64,000 bases of DNA, taken from positions 4,776,001 through 4,840,000 of the forward strand of contig NZ_CP082944.1 of assembly GCF_019933155.2 (NCBI RefSeq). The letters run 5' to 3'. Below the pieces are notes generated by a model. It did not search any database, had not been told where the DNA came from, and saw nothing but the letters and a program-made list of their open reading frames with translations. The position numbers and the translations under genes were made by a program. The stretch comes from Metabacillus dongyingensis. Lineage in GTDB: Bacteria > Bacillota > Bacilli > Bacillales > Bacillaceae. This document shows, in pieces, positions 50,421 through 60,491 of this stretch; positions within the stretch are counted from its first letter, which is position 1, and each line of letters starts with the position of its first letter.

Positions 50421-51283
50421 GACGTTCCATTCACTACAGCAAATACCATGCGATCTTTACCGTTTATATCGTATTTTACTTCTGCTTCTGCATGCGGCAG
50501 CTTGTCCAGCAGCAAAGCTTTTACATCTTCGCCTTGTCCTGCTCCGACTTCGAATGCAATCAGGGCGCGTTCGTTGATAACGTGTGGAATTTCTGCGGCG
50601 AGTCTGCGGTAGAAATCCAGTCCGTCCTCGCCGCCTGCCAGTGCGCGAAGGGGTTCATGGTCCTTCACAACTGGAGACAGCTCCAAAATGTCAGCATCCG
50701 GGATGTAAGGCGGATTAGACACGACGACATCAAGCTTTTTGCCGCTATTTAAAATCGGGGATAACAGATCTCCGTGTAAAAATTGGACCTCTGCTCCAAG
50801 ATTTTTCGCATTCAGCTGAGCGACTTCAAGTGATTCGGGTGCAATATCGACCGCTCTTAGCTTGAACATTGAATTTTCCAAAGCAAGGGAAATAGCAATG
50901 GCACCGCTCCCTGTCCCGATATCCGCTGCTTCCACTGAAGCATATCCATTAAACAAGTATTTTGCTTTTAACAAAATTCCTTCTACCAGCTCCTCGGTTT
51001 CCGGTCGAGGTATGAGGACTTCTTTGTTAACCACAAATGAGCGGCCGTAAAATTCTTCTGATCCGATCATATGCTGAACGGGTATCCCTTCAGCATGACG
51101 ATTTATATCTGTTTTAAAGCTTTCCCAGACTCCGTCAGGAAGATCCGTTCTAAGGTTAGCCAGCATTTCTGCACGGCTCATATTTAAGTGGTGGCGCAGA
51201 AGGAGTTCCCCCGCATTGTGATCCCGTTCTGCCTCCGCCAAAAAAGAAGAAGCCCACTTCAGGGCTTCGTATATCTTAATCAC
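50414..51283 (-). CDS. prmC: Release factor glutamine methyltransferase PrmC
   Basis: Methylates the GGQ glutamine of release factors. 289 residues: N-terminal helical domain (1-75), SAM-binding DIGTGSGAIA (121-130) and the catalytic VVSNPPYIPDADI (NPPY at 190-193). GTG start three bases after prfA's stop, so translation is probably coupled to its substrate's gene. Confidence 0.96.
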   Translation of the reverse strand: MIKIYEALKWASSFLAEAERDHNAGELLLRHHLNMSRAEMLANLRTDLPDGVWESFKTDINRHAEGIPVQHMIGSEEFYGRSFVVNKEVLIPRPETEELVEGILLKAKYLFNGYASVEAADIGTGSGAIAISLALENSMFKLRAVDIAPESLEVAQLNAKNLGAEVQFLHGDLLSPILNSGKKLDVVVSNPPYIPDADILELSPVVKDHEPLRALAGGEDGLDFYRRLAAEIPHVINERALIAFEVGAGQGEDVKALLLDKLPHAEAEVKYDINGKDRMVFAVVNGTSQ

Positions 51284-51285
51284 GC

Positions 51286-52356
51286 TTACTGGTCTGCCTG
51301 ATCGAGTCTGCTCGATTGATCTTCAACGATAAGAGCATCGACAAACTCATCAAGTTTCCCTTGCAGAATCTGATCAAGCTTTTGGATCGTCAGGCCAATG
51401 CGGTGGTCTGTTACACGGTTTTGCGGGAAGTTATACGTGCGGATCCGTTCTGATCGGTCACCTGTACCGACCGCAAGCTTGCGGGTTTGGTCGTATTCAG
51501 CCTGTGCTTCTCGCTGAAATTTATCATAAACGCGTGCTCGCAATACTTTCATTGCTTTTTCTTTGTTTTTGATCTGGGATTTTTCATCCTGACATGAAAC
51601 GACTGTTCCTGTTGGAAGATGCGTTAAGCGAACAGCTGACATTGTCGTGTTTACACTTTGTCCGCCCGGTCCGCTTGATGTGAATGTATCTACACGAATG
51701 TCTTTTTCATGGATCTCAATCTCTACTTCTTCTGCTTCCGGCAAGCATGCAACGGTAGCTGTTGAAGTATGGATTCTTCCGCCTGATTCTGTTTCAGGAA
51801 CGCGCTGTACACGGTGTGCCCCATTCTCATATTTCAGCTTTGAGAATGCGCCTCTTCCGTTAATCATGAAAATGATCTCTTTGTAGCCGCCGACTCCTGT
51901 TGAGTTTGCTTCCATCACTTCTGTTTTCCAGCCTTGGGCTTCAGCAAAACGGCTATACATGCGGTAAAGATCGCCTGCAAATAAGGCTGCCTCGTCTCCG
52001 CCTGCTGCACCGCGAATCTCCATGATTACGTTTTTGTCATCGTTCGGATCTTTTGGAACAAGAAGGATTTTCAAACGTTCAGAGAGCCCTTTTTCCTGTG
52101 CCTGAAGCTCAGAAAGCTCTTCTTTCACCATTTCACGCATATCTGCATCAAGCTTGTCATCAAGCATGATTTTTGCGTCATCGATCTGCTCTTTCACAGA
52201 TTTATATTCACGGTATACTTCAACAGTTTCCTGCAGGTCAGATTGTTCTTTTGAATATTCACGAAGCTTCTTAGAATCGCTGATAATATCAGGATCCATC
52301 AGCAGCCCATTTAATTTTTCGTAGCGGTCTTCTACGGATTGTAAGCGATCTAACAC
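51286..52356 (-). CDS. prfA: Peptide chain release factor 1
   Basis: Ends translation at UAA and UAG. 356 residues. GGQ at 231-233 ([12 protein letters not shown]) contacts the peptidyl-transferase centre; the codon-reading tripeptide is PET at 187-189 ([14 protein letters not shown]). GTG start six bases after GAGGTG. A longer frame upstream runs into a dispersed repeat and the promoter and is rejected. Confidence 0.98.
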   Translation of the reverse strand: MLDRLQSVEDRYEKLNGLLMDPDIISDSKKLREYSKEQSDLQETVEVYREYKSVKEQIDDAKIMLDDKLDADMREMVKEELSELQAQEKGLSERLKILLVPKDPNDDKNVIMEIRGAAGGDEAALFAGDLYRMYSRFAEAQGWKTEVMEANSTGVGGYKEIIFMINGRGAFSKLKYENGAHRVQRVPETESGGRIHTSTATVACLPEAEEVEIEIHEKDIRVDTFTSSGPGGQSVNTTMSAVRLTHLPTGTVVSCQDEKSQIKNKEKAMKVLRARVYDKFQREAQAEYDQTRKLAVGTGDRSERIRTYNFPQNRVTDHRIGLTIQKLDQILQGKLDEFVDALIVEDQSSRLDQADQ

Positions 52357-52390
52357 GTTATTCACCTCAATTTTCGTCCATAACGTTATA

Positions 52391-52419
52391 ATTATAGTAT
52401 AGGTTAACCCAAGCGTCAA
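52391..52419 (-). promoter_or_regulatory. Sigma-A promoter of prfA-prmC
   Basis: TTGACG (52414-52419), 17 bases, TATAAT (52391-52396) on the minus strand, about 30 bases before the prfA start. Confidence 0.9.
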
Positions 52420-52432
52420 AAGCAAATTGACT

Positions 52433-52538
52433 AAGAAAAGTGCAAACGCCCGTTTAGTGCAGGCAGACAAATAAGGATTCGATAGAAAAGACGCTTATTG
52501 GCTTTACTGGCGGATTCATTACGCTTGCCGTCGAATCG
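52433..52538. repeat. Dispersed intergenic element, copy D
   Basis: AGAAAAGTGCAAACGCCCGT, TTAGTGCAGGCAGACAAATA, AGGATTCGATAGAAAAGACG and GGCGGATTCATTACG align with copies A-C. AGGATTCGA and TCGAATCG near its ends form a partial inverted repeat. It lies just upstream of the prfA promoter. Confidence 0.8.
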
Positions 52539-52584
52539 AAAAATCTAATACATTCTTAAAACTCCAGAAAGCAAGGGAAGAAAA

Positions 52585-52998
52585 ATGAAAATAAGAAAAG
52601 TGCATCATGTTGCCGTTATATGTACCGATTATGCCTTGTCAAAGGACTTTTATGTGAATAAGCTTGGATTTGAAGTAATCCATGAATTTTACCGTGCCGA
52701 AAGGGATTCGTATAAATTGGATCTGGCTGTTGGAGATCACACTCAAATTGAGCTGTTCTCTTTTCCATCACCCCCGGAACGTCCTTCACGCCCAGAAGCA
52801 GCAGGCCTTAGACATCTGGCTTTTTCTATTGAAAATATTCATGAGACAGTGAGTCATTTGAGTAAACTGGGAATCGAAACAGAGCCGATACGGGTTGATC
52901 CCTTCACAAACAGACACTTCACCTTTTTCCAGGATCCAGATGGATTGCCGCTGGAATTATATGAGGATCCCGTCGAAACAGCGAGTCACAAATCGTAA
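52585..52998 (+). CDS. ywkD: VOC/glyoxalase family protein YwkD (YaeR-like)
   Basis: 137 residues of the vicinal-oxygen-chelate fold: VHHVAVICTDYALSKDFYVN (first metal histidine), TQIELFSFPSPPERPSRPEA with a glutamate ligand, GLRHLAFSIENI (second histidine) and DPDGLPLELYED (second glutamate). All four metal ligands appear present. The reaction is unknown; YaeR-like proteins are glyoxalase I relatives. Near prfA as ywkD is in B. subtilis. Confidence 0.88.
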   Translation: MKIRKVHHVAVICTDYALSKDFYVNKLGFEVIHEFYRAERDSYKLDLAVGDHTQIELFSFPSPPERPSRPEAAGLRHLAFSIENIHETVSHLSKLGIETEPIRVDPFTNRHFTFFQDPDGLPLELYEDPVETASHKS

Positions 52999-53125
52999 AA
53001 TCTTCACTTTCTTTGACGAATCCATTCTTCTTTTGTCTGCATAGAAGGGATGCATCTTCCCCTTATCGAACATGTTGATTATCGTGTTTCGTATGTTTCG
53101 GATCGATTAAGATAGGGGGAAAAAG

Positions 53126-53644
53126 ATGAATACAAGCCAGGTCGCGAAGTTATTGGGTGTGTCGCCGAAAACCGTACAGCGCTGGGTAAAGCAGCTGAAT
53201 TTGCAGATGGAACGGAATGAGCTCGGCCATTATTTGTTTACAGATGAAGATATTAATACCTTAAGGGATATTAAAGATCAATTAAATCAGGGGATCCTTT
53301 TTCATGAAGTAAAGGTTGCGGAAAAGAAATCTCCTAGAAAAGGAATTATGAAAACAGAAGCAGCTGAATCCGATCCTGATTTCGATGAACTATTGCAAAA
53401 GATTGCTGAGCTTGATCAAAAAGTAAACAGCAAAGCAGACAGTGTTGTCTCATACCAGCTTTTGCAGCACCGCAGGGAAATTGAGGAATTAAACGAGCGA
53501 ATCGCTGAACTGGAAGCTAAGATTGAAAGCTTCGAAAAACAAAAAGATAAGCATCCTGCCCAGCATCCTCTTGTTTTCGATCATATCAAAGCACCTAAAA
53601 AACAAAAGCGCAGAAATCTGATCAGCTCCATCTTCAGTTTCTAG
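53126..53644 (+). CDS. racA: Chromosome-anchoring protein RacA
   Basis: At sporulation RacA binds near the origin and ties it to DivIVA at the pole, making the axial filament. 172 residues: MerR-like helix-turn-helix (TSQVAKLLGVSPKTVQRWVKQ, in two pieces TSQVAKLL and SPKTVQRWVKQ), then a coiled coil (about 85-145) and a basic C-terminus RRNLISSIFSF. AGGGGGAAAAAG precedes the ATG. AGGGAT (about 53047) and CGAACAT (about 53069) faintly resemble a sigma-H promoter. Confidence 0.9.
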   Translation: MNTSQVAKLLGVSPKTVQRWVKQLNLQMERNELGHYLFTDEDINTLRDIKDQLNQGILFHEVKVAEKKSPRKGIMKTEAAESDPDFDELLQKIAELDQKVNSKADSVVSYQLLQHRREIEELNERIAELEAKIESFEKQKDKHPAQHPLVFDHIKAPKKQKRRNLISSIFSF

Positions 53645-53650
53645 CATGAA

Positions 53651-53682
53651 AAAACTCGTTTACACAGAAACGAGTTTTTATT
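53651..53682. terminator. Bidirectional terminator between racA and the lipoprotein gene
   Basis: AAAACTCGTTT/AAACGAGTTTT (53651-53661/53668-53678), T run on the plus side and A run on the other. Confidence 0.9.
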
Positions 53683-54088
53683 TTGTTTCAAGATTCACTT
53701 TAATATCGTAACGCGGAATGATATTCTGCATTTTTGTTTGAAGTTCTGCCTGCTTCTTTTGTTTTTCATCCTCTGTGAGTTCTGAATCAGATGCTACATC
53801 CACCCAAATTGTGTTTCCATTCATCGTGACGTTGTTGATTTTAAGAGACTTGTCATTCCGGATGGCTTCTTGAAGTTTATCCATTTCATCTTCGTTTTGC
53901 TCGCGGTTTTTTGACAGATTTAAAAAATTGGGGTTCTGTTCAGTTGTTCCGCGTTCATTTGATACCCCTTCCCCTGTTTGTTTCAGCTCACTGCCTTTAT
54001 GCGATTCAGGCTGAATTTCGGACTTCCCGCTTGGATTTGAACACGCTCCCAGTAAAAGCAATATAATGACCATCCAAACAACTTTCAT
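53678..54088 (-). CDS. Lipoprotein of unknown function
   Basis: 136 residues. Signal peptide and lipobox LLLLGACSN give a lipid-modified cysteine, then an unordered polar region and a folded part near residues 80-136 (INNVTMNGNTIWVDVASDSE...). The product is exported and membrane-bound. Start at MKVVWMVI, eight bases after GGAGGTG; 13 upstream codons lack signal features. I do not recognise a family. Confidence 0.75.
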   Translation of the reverse strand: MKVVWMVIILLLLGACSNPSGKSEIQPESHKGSELKQTGEGVSNERGTTEQNPNFLNLSKNREQNEDEMDKLQEAIRNDKSLKINNVTMNGNTIWVDVASDSELTEDEKQKKQAELQTKMQNIIPRYDIKVNLETK

Positions 54089-54127
54089 TATGAACACCTC
54101 CATTTTTAAGGTGCCCAAATTCCTCAT

Positions 54128-54163
54128 AAAAAAAGCTGCCTGATAAAAATTATCGGCAGCTTT
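54128..54163 (-). terminator. Terminator of tdk
   Basis: AAAGCTGCC/GGCAGCTTT, extended by GATAA/TTATC, with a T run on the minus strand; eight or so bases after the stop. Confidence 0.88.
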
Positions 54164-54172
54164 GGTGTTTTA

Positions 54173-54793
54173 TTATAAGTTCTGAGTTTCCTGTTCACTT
54201 CGAAATGCTTTTACAGGTTTTTCGGGTACTTCATGATGATGGCGGCATCTTGGCTCGTACGATTCAGATGCACCGACAAGAATGATTGGATCGTTGTACG
54301 ATGCCGGTTTGCCATTAATCAGTCTTTGGGTTCGGCTTGCAGGAGATCCGCAAACAGAGCAGACAGCCTGAAGCTTTGTTACGAGCTCAGCGACAGCCAT
54401 TAGTGCTGGAACTGTGCTGAATGGCTCTCCTCTGAAATCTTGATCAAGTCCTGCAGCAATCACACGGTATCCTTGATTGGCAAGCGTTGTGACAACATCC
54501 ACAATTCCTTCATCAAAAAATTGAACCTCATCAACAGCGATAACGTCTGTTTCGGGTGTAATATATTTAAATAGATCACTTGAAGAGGCAACGGCATGAC
54601 TGATCATCGCAGTCCCATTATGTGAAACAACCTCTTCGTCACTGTAGCGATTATCGATGGCGGGCTTAAACACCTTAACTTGCTGTTTGGCAAATTGCGC
54701 CCGGCGGACTCTTCTGATTAGCTCTTCAGATTTCCCCGAGAACATGCTTCCGCAGATGACCTCAAGCCACCCGCTTTGTTTCATAACATACAT
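54173..54793 (-). CDS. tdk: Thymidine kinase
   Basis: Type II thymidine kinase, salvages thymidine to dTMP. 206 residues: P-loop [11 protein letters not shown], magnesium site AVDEVQFFD, glutamate base in the FRGEPF region, a four-cysteine zinc lasso (CSVCGSPA and the C of YEPRCRHHH, fourth Cys within). Start at [11 protein letters not shown] after GGGAGAGG. The 12-residue tail is longer than in B. subtilis. Confidence 0.96.
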   Translation of the reverse strand: MYVMKQSGWLEVICGSMFSGKSEELIRRVRRAQFAKQQVKVFKPAIDNRYSDEEVVSHNGTAMISHAVASSSDLFKYITPETDVIAVDEVQFFDEGIVDVVTTLANQGYRVIAAGLDQDFRGEPFSTVPALMAVAELVTKLQAVCSVCGSPASRTQRLINGKPASYNDPIILVGASESYEPRCRHHHEVPEKPVKAFRSEQETQNL

Positions 54794-54973
54794 GAAAACG
54801 GCCTCTCCCTTCATGATTAAACCTGTTTCTATGGTTGAGCGCCCTTTATGACGTCACATTTCTATCGTAAAATAAACCGCAGCGGTTTATAAGTCTCGTA
54901 TGAATCCATATGTAAAAGTGCTTATTCCACTCTTATTATGGCTGTTTTTCCCAAGAATTCGCGGGAAATGGCG

Positions 54974-55008
54974 TAAAAAAACAGGCAAGACAGAAATCTT
55001 GCCTGTTT
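54974..55008 (-). terminator. Terminator of rpmE
   Basis: AAACAGGCAAGA/TCTTGCCTGTTT (54979-54990/54997-55008) then TTTTTACG on the minus strand. Confidence 0.92.
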
Positions 55009-55022
55009 CCTTTAATCTATGA

Positions 55023-55223
55023 TTATTTAAGACCGTATTTTTTGTTGAAGCGATCAACACGACCGTCAGCAGAAGCGAATTTTTGACGTCCTGTGTAGAA
55101 TGGATGGCACTCAGAGCAAACCTCGATGCGCACCTCGTCTTTTACAGAACCAGTTTCAAATTCATTTCCACAAGCACATTTAACCATAACTTTTTTGTAG
55201 TTAGGATGTATAGCTGCTTTCAT
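55023..55223 (-). CDS. rpmE: Ribosomal protein L31 (zinc type)
   Basis: 66 residues. [15 protein letters not shown] and [11 protein letters not shown] give the CxC...CxxC zinc site of the C+ form; no zinc-free paralogue is in view. GGAAGGAGATGAAACGGA precedes the ATG. Confidence 0.98.
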   Translation of the reverse strand: MKAAIHPNYKKVMVKCACGNEFETGSVKDEVRIEVCSECHPFYTGRQKFASADGRVDRFNKKYGLK

Positions 55224-55311
55224 TCCGTTTCATCTCCTTCCGCCCTGAATCGTTTGTCGAAACAGAGTTATCAATTCCAGAAGATTGACTTCCGGAAAAG
55301 CACATAAAAAA

Positions 55312-55340
55312 ATTATAACAAGCTTCCAATTTATTTGCAA
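55312..55340 (-). promoter_or_regulatory. Sigma-A promoter of rpmE
   Basis: TTGCAA (55335-55340), 17 bases, TATAAT (55312-55317), with an extended TGT before the -10. The leader contains TTCCGGAAG/CTTCTGGAA, which can form a hairpin and might serve L31 autoregulation; that is inference. Confidence 0.8.
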
Positions 55341-55357
55341 CTAGTTCGGAATAAAAT

Positions 55358-56641
55358 TTACAATCGTTTTCCCGAGACACCTGCCGCTTTCCATTCAGCA
55401 TCTAAAATGCTGAAGAATTCTTCATTGGATTTTGAATTACGCAATTTTTTAAGGAATTTTTCAGCAAAGTCAGGTGAATCTGACATTGATTTGCGGATCG
55501 CCCAAAGTTTTTCAAGATGCTCTCTAGGAATAAGCAATTCTTCTTTACGCGTTCCAGAACGGCGGATATCGATTGCCGGGAAGATGCGTTTTTCAGCAAG
55601 AGAACGATCAAGGTGAAGTTCCATGTTGCCCGTTCCTTTAAACTCCTCATAGATCACATCATCCATACGTGAACCTGTATCTACTAGAGCTGTTGCAAGA
55701 ATTGTCAGGCTGCCGCCTTCTTCAATGTTTCTTGCCGCTCCAAAAAACCGCTTCGGACGGTGAAACGCAGCCGGATCGATGCCGCCTGACAGCGTACGTC
55801 CGCTCGGCGGAATAACAAGGTTATAAGCACGCGCAAGGCGAGTGATGCTGTCCATAAGGATGATGACGTCTTTCTTATGCTCGACAAGGCGCATTGCACG
55901 TTCAAGTACGAGCTCTGCAACTTTGATATGGTTCTCAGGAACTTCATCAAATGTTGAGCTCACGACATCGCCCGCTACAGAACGTTCAATATCCGTTACT
56001 TCCTCAGGACGCTCATCGATCAGAAGAACGATCAATTCAGCTTCAGGATGATTCGTTGTCACACTGTTAGCGATTTCTTTTAATAACATCGTTTTACCCG
56101 CTTTAGGAGGAGCAACGATTAGTCCGCGCTGTCCAAATCCAACAGGAGCAATCACGTCCATGATGCGTGTCGAAAGGTCATTTGGTTTTGTTTCAAGAAT
56201 AATTTGTCTGTTCGGGTACAGCGGTGTCAAAGCCGGAAAATGAACACGCTCTTTTGCAGATTCAGGGTCGTCCCCATTTACTGCCTCTACGTGAAGCAAT
56301 CCGTAATAGCGTTCATTTTCCTTCGGCGGACGCACTTTACCGGAAACCTTGTCTCCGTTTCTTAAATCAAAACGGCGGATTTGCGAAGCTGAAATATAGA
56401 TATCTTCAGAACTCGGGGAATAATTGATAGGTCTTAAGAACCCAAATCCCTCTGATTGAATAATTTCAAGAACGCCTTCCATGAACAATAAGTCCTCTTG
56501 TTCAGCGTTTGCTTTTAAAATGGCAAAGATCAATTCTTTTTTTGTCAGTTTACTGTAATATGAAATTTTATAATGACGCGCAAGTTCATATAACTCTTTT
56601 AATTTCATATGTTCGAGATTGGAAATTGAAACCTCGCTCAT
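55358..56641 (-). CDS. rho: Transcription termination factor Rho
   Basis: Hexameric RNA-dependent ATPase. 427 residues: N-terminal helix domain, cold-shock-like RNA-binding domain (about 50-125, GFGFLRP and GDKVSGKV), P-loop [11 protein letters not shown]-loop/R-loop segments [17 protein letters not shown] and [11 protein letters not shown]. Standard length without the insertion seen in actinobacteria. ATG has only a weak GTGGTG site. Confidence 0.97.
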   Translation of the reverse strand: MSEVSISNLEHMKLKELYELARHYKISYYSKLTKKELIFAILKANAEQEDLLFMEGVLEIIQSEGFGFLRPINYSPSSEDIYISASQIRRFDLRNGDKVSGKVRPPKENERYYGLLHVEAVNGDDPESAKERVHFPALTPLYPNRQIILETKPNDLSTRIMDVIAPVGFGQRGLIVAPPKAGKTMLLKEIANSVTTNHPEAELIVLLIDERPEEVTDIERSVAGDVVSSTFDEVPENHIKVAELVLERAMRLVEHKKDVIILMDSITRLARAYNLVIPPSGRTLSGGIDPAAFHRPKRFFGAARNIEEGGSLTILATALVDTGSRMDDVIYEEFKGTGNMELHLDRSLAEKRIFPAIDIRRSGTRKEELLIPREHLEKLWAIRKSMSDSPDFAEKFLKKLRNSKSNEEFFSILDAEWKAAGVSGKRL

Positions 56642-56910
56642 GTCAACACCACACTTTATAAATTATAAAAAACATTGGTTCTTCCATCTATATTCGTAAA
56701 AAATTAGAAAATGGATCAGATATAGAGAAGAAATAGAAGATAGGCTTGAAGTAGGAAAAGCAGTGTGAAAGATAATCTTTCATTTACGCAGCACTCTTTA
56801 GTTTTACCTTATTTGCTGAATTTAATCAATATATTTCACACATTGAAATGATTTTGAAATAAACCCAGAAAAGCTGAAACGGCTTGCACAGACCTTAGAT
56901 TATTCTACAA
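56642..56910. other. rho upstream region with a 17-bp palindrome
   Basis: TGAAAGATAATCTTTCA (56766-56782) is a perfect inverted repeat about 125 bases before rho, of operator size. No gene or further repeat is seen here. Confidence 0.45.
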
Positions 56911-56947
56911 AAAAGAAGCGAGCAGCCGAAGCCGCTCTGCTTTTTTC
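56911..56947 (-). terminator. Terminator of glpX
   Basis: GCAGAGCGGC and GCTGCTCGC form an imperfect stem around TTCG on the minus strand, followed by TTCTTTTTTG. Confidence 0.8.
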
Positions 56948-56958
56948 ATTATTGTGGT

Positions 56959-57921
56959 TTATTTCATTACTAGATTTGGTTTTTTGCTTAAGCTGTGTGT
57001 GCCGTCAATAAAACGAACAGTTCCTGATTTTGCACGCATAACAAGTGATTGAGTTGTTCCGATAGAAGCTTTGAACTGAACCCCTTTAAGGAGTTCCCCG
57101 TCAGTAACGCCTGTTGCAGCAAAAATGGCATCTTCGCCTTTTACCAGGTCTTCCATGAGGAGTACCTTGTTAACGTCTAGACCCATCTTTTCGCATCTTT
57201 CGCGTTCTTCATCATTTTGCGGGAGCAGTTTGCCTTGGATTTCTCCCCCAAGGCACTTTAGCGCCACTGCTGCCAATACGCCCTCAGGCGCACCGCCTGA
57301 TCCAAACAGGATATCTACACCCGTATGATCAAATGCTGTATTGATCGCACCAGCAACGTCGCCATCATTGATCAGCTTAATGCGGGCGCCAGCCTCGCGA
57401 AGCTCTTTAATGATATGCTCGTGTCTTTCACGGTTTAAGATCGTTGCAACGACATCCTCAATGTTTTTATTCTTTGCTTTTGCAACAGCCTTTAAGTTAT
57501 CGATGATTGGAGCATTAATATCAATGCAGCCTACTGCTTCAGGTCCAACCGCAATTTTATCCATGTACATATCCGGTGCATTCAGAAGATTTCCGTGATC
57601 TGCAATTGCAATGACTGCAAGTGCATTCCAGCCTCCTGATGCAACGATATTTGTGCCCTCAAGCGGATCAACAGCAACGTCTACACGCGGTCCATAGCCT
57701 GTCCCAAGCTTTTCGCCGATGTAGAGCATTGGCGCTTCGTCCATCTCGCCTTCTCCGATTACAACTGTGCCTTTCATCGGAATGGTATCAAATACGTCTC
57801 TCATTGCGGATGTTGCTGCATCATCAGCTTCATCTTTTTTGCCTCTTCCCATCCAGCGTGCAGAAGCAAGTGCTGCTGCCTCCGTTACGCGGACCAGTTC
57901 CATCGATAAACTTCTCTCCAT
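56959..57921 (-). CDS. glpX: Fructose-1,6-bisphosphatase class II
   Basis: Gluconeogenic FBPase of the GlpX type. 320 residues; metal and substrate motifs [23 protein letters not shown], and [22 protein letters not shown] after GGGAGGAACGAACA. The leader shares a hairpin element with spo0F. Confidence 0.96.
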   Translation of the reverse strand: MERSLSMELVRVTEAAALASARWMGRGKKDEADDAATSAMRDVFDTIPMKGTVVIGEGEMDEAPMLYIGEKLGTGYGPRVDVAVDPLEGTNIVASGGWNALAVIAIADHGNLLNAPDMYMDKIAVGPEAVGCIDINAPIIDNLKAVAKAKNKNIEDVVATILNRERHEHIIKELREAGARIKLINDGDVAGAINTAFDHTGVDILFGSGGAPEGVLAAVALKCLGGEIQGKLLPQNDEERERCEKMGLDVNKVLLMEDLVKGEDAIFAATGVTDGELLKGVQFKASIGTTQSLVMRAKSGTVRFIDGTHSLSKKPNLVMK

Positions 57922-57965
57922 TGTTCGTTCCTCCCATGTATCCCATGCTGTGATTTTTATTTATC

Positions 57966-58025
57966 TAAGCTCTTTTCATAATTATTGTTGCTTATATTGG
58001 AAAAAGAGCACGATATATACCTCTA
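57966..58025 (-). repeat. Hairpin element upstream of glpX, shared with spo0F
   Basis: TAAGCTCTTTTC (57966-57977), ATTGTTGCTTAT, then AAAAGAGCACGA (about 58002-58013) and CTATACGT. GCTCTTTT and AAAAGAGC can pair. The same blocks in the same order occur upstream of spo0F (61967-62080). It ends about 45 bases before the glpX start. Confidence 0.7.
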
Positions 58026-58079
58026 TACGTGAGAAAATTAAATACGGAAAGCAACTATCTCTGCAAAATCAGCCTTTAT

Positions 58080-59369
58080 TTATGAGCTTTGCAGCTGCTC
58101 AATTTCCTGTTCTGTCAGCTTTTCACGCCAAATTGTTGCCCCGAGGCTTGTCAGCTTTTCTTCAAGCTGGCTGTAGCCGCGGTCAATGTGCTCGAGACCC
58201 GTGACCTCTGTCACTCCTTCTGCAATCAAACCGGCTGCCACCAATGCAGCACCTGCGCGAAGATCGCTTGCCTTTACTTTGGCGCCTTGAAGCTTTGTTG
58301 GCCCTGACACAATCGCTGATCTGCCTTCCACCTTAATCTTTGCTCCCATCCGGCGCAATTCATCAATATGCTTAAAGCGCGCAGAATAGATCGTATCCGT
58401 CACAACACTTGTCCCAGAAGACTTCGTTAACAAGGATGTAAATGGCTGCTGCAGATCTGTCGGAAAACCTGGATAAACAAGCGTTTTAATATCTACTGCT
58501 TTTAGTTCCTTCTGGCCGCCGACAATCCAGATCTGATCATTATTTGTTTCAACGTGGATGCCCATCTCTCTGAATTTGGCAATGAGAGATTCAAGGTGAA
58601 GCGGAATTACATTATCAATCAGCACTTCCTGACCCATTGCTGCCCCGATAATCATATACGTTCCAGCTTCAATTCTGTCCGGAATAATGGAGTGTCTGCA
58701 GCCATGAAGACTTTCAACACCATCAATGCGGATGACATCTGTACCTGCGCCTTTTATTCTTGCGCCCATGCTGGATAAAAGCGTAGCAACATCAATAATC
58801 TCCGGCTCTTTTGCTGCATTCTCAATAATCGTCTGTCCTTTTGCAAGCACAGCAGCAAGCATAATATTAATGGTTGCACCAACACTTACAACGTCCAAAT
58901 AGATTCGTGCACCTTTTAATTCCTCAGCGCGCAAATAGATGGCACCTTGTTCATTTGTTACCTGTGCCCCTAAAGCTTCGAAACCTTTAATATGCTGATC
59001 AATTGGTCGAGGCCCAAGGTGGCATCCTCCAGGCAAACCGATAACTGCCTTTTTAAAACGTCCAAGCATCGCACCCATTAAATAATAAGAAGCGCGCAGC
59101 TTTTTGACCTTCCCGCTTGGAAGAGGCATGGAGATCATCTCTGCCGGATTCACATACATTTCGTTATCCTTAAATTCAGCTGTCCCTCCAATTTCTTCGA
59201 GAAGCCCTTTTAAAATATGTACATCCGAAATATCGGGTAAACCTTCAATCGTCACGGGTGATTGCGCAAGGATGGTAGCGGGTATTAATGCAACCGCACT
59301 GTTTTTGGCACCGCTTATATTAACCGTTCCTTTTAAAGGATATCCGCCTGCTATTTTTAACTTTTCCAT
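58080..59369 (-). CDS. murAB: UDP-N-acetylglucosamine 1-carboxyvinyltransferase MurAB (MurZ)
   Basis: Second MurA isozyme. 429 residues; C116 in [12 protein letters not shown] is the active-site cysteine, [11 protein letters not shown] the substrate loop, FPTDLQQPF and RAGAALV the conserved lower-domain segments. Start at [11 protein letters not shown], six bases after AAGGAG. Lies between tal and glpX as murAB does in B. subtilis. Confidence 0.96.
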   Translation of the reverse strand: MEKLKIAGGYPLKGTVNISGAKNSAVALIPATILAQSPVTIEGLPDISDVHILKGLLEEIGGTAEFKDNEMYVNPAEMISMPLPSGKVKKLRASYYLMGAMLGRFKKAVIGLPGGCHLGPRPIDQHIKGFEALGAQVTNEQGAIYLRAEELKGARIYLDVVSVGATINIMLAAVLAKGQTIIENAAKEPEIIDVATLLSSMGARIKGAGTDVIRIDGVESLHGCRHSIIPDRIEAGTYMIIGAAMGQEVLIDNVIPLHLESLIAKFREMGIHVETNNDQIWIVGGQKELKAVDIKTLVYPGFPTDLQQPFTSLLTKSSGTSVVTDTIYSARFKHIDELRRMGAKIKVEGRSAIVSGPTKLQGAKVKASDLRAGAALVAAGLIAEGVTEVTGLEHIDRGYSQLEEKLTSLGATIWREKLTEQEIEQLQSS

Positions 59370-59401
59370 GATAGTCTCCTTTCTCAGAGAAGTTGGCTTA
59401 T

Positions 59402-59670
59402 TGCTCAAGCTAAAAGCCATCGTGTTATGAGATTAAAATGGTGGTTCTTAAGTCTAAAAACCCTAACCTGCACGATTAAAAATGAAAGAGACTCTGGAAA
59501 AGATCTCTTTTCAACAAATATTTTCCATTAATGCGGCAAAGAATACAAGTTCAAGATTTTTTTTCTTTTATTCATTATGACATATGAAATTTTTTTAGAT
59601 ACCATTTAATTTAATGAAGAGGTCATTTGGCAGGGGGAATTTATAAGCGAATAGAAGGTTCTTAATTTAA
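59402..59670. other. murAB upstream region
   Basis: Holds a weak hairpin AAAGAGA/TCTCTTT (59485-59491/59504-59510) followed on the minus strand by CATTTTTAATC, possibly a second terminator of tal. No promoter stands out and no gene is seen. Confidence 0.45.
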
Positions 59671-59701
59671 GAGACAAATGGCAAGCACTATGCTTGCCAT
59701 T
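59671..59701 (-). terminator. Hairpin after tal
   Basis: AATGGCAAGCA/TGCTTGCCATT perfect 11-bp stem, loop of three, followed by only a short TGTCTC, so termination may be leaky. Confidence 0.65.
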
Positions 59702-59725
59702 CATTAAGTCTATAGTCATTGCAAT

Positions 59726-60370
59726 CTATTGTATACGATTATTCCAGTCTGCTAAAAACTTTTCGATTCCCTGATCTGTTAAAGGATGCTTGCAAAGCTG
59801 ATTAATGACGTTGAATGGAATAGTGGCAATATGTGCACCGTGAAGAGCTGCTTCTGTCACGTGCATTGGATGTCTGATGGATGCTGCAATGATTTGAGAT
59901 TCGATTCCGTGAATATCAAACATTTGCGAGATTGTAGAAATCAGCTCCATGCCATTTTGTCCAATGTCATCCAATCGGCCCACAAATGGTGATACATATG
60001 TAGCACCGGCTCTTGCAGCAAGCAATGCCTGATTTGCATTGAAAATCAGTGTAACATTCGTTTTAATGCCAAGGTCTGTTAAAGCTTTGACAGCCTTCAA
60101 ACCGTCTGGCGTCATTGGAACTTTCACTGTGATGTTCGGTGCAATCTTAGCAAGCTCCTTGCCCTCGTCAATCATTTCCTCTGCCTTTAAGGAAATAACT
60201 TCTGCACTGACTGAACCTGAGACGATTGCTGTGATTTCTCTTAGGCGATCATGAAAGGATACATTTTCTTTTGCTACTAAACTCGGATTCGTTGTAACAC
60301 CTGATAAAATTCCAAGAGACTGTGCTTCTTTTATTTCTTCGACATTTGCCGTATCAATGAAAAATAACAT
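59726..60370 (-). CDS. tal: Transaldolase (small, FSA/TalC type)
   Basis: Pentose-phosphate transaldolase of the short family, 214 residues. Schiff-base lysine K83 in [24 protein letters not shown] near the N-terminus and [16 protein letters not shown] after AGGAGGATGGCAGA. Between fbaA and murAB as ywjH/tal. Confidence 0.95.
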   Translation of the reverse strand: MLFFIDTANVEEIKEAQSLGILSGVTTNPSLVAKENVSFHDRLREITAIVSGSVSAEVISLKAEEMIDEGKELAKIAPNITVKVPMTPDGLKAVKALTDLGIKTNVTLIFNANQALLAARAGATYVSPFVGRLDDIGQNGMELISTISQMFDIHGIESQIIAASIRHPMHVTEAALHGAHIATIPFNVINQLCKHPLTDQGIEKFLADWNNRIQ

Positions 60371-60429
60371 TCTGCCATCCTCCTAAGATATCAGAAAAAT
60401 TGATCTTGTTTACGCTTACTTATTATTGA

Positions 60430-60473
60430 AAGAGAAACCGCCTTATCGTTTCTGAAGTGTATCAAAGGCGGTT
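60430..60473 (-). terminator. Terminator of fbaA
   Basis: AACCGCCTT/AAGGCGGTT (60436-60444/60465-60473), long loop, then TCTCTTTC on the minus strand. Confidence 0.7.
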
Positions 60474-60491
60474 TTATCTTTTTTTGAAAAA

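Noticed and set aside
52357..52470. Hydrophobic N-terminal extension of release factor 1
   Set aside because: It covers the prfA promoter and part of a dispersed repeat; the GTG start with GAGGTG gives the family's normal N-terminus.
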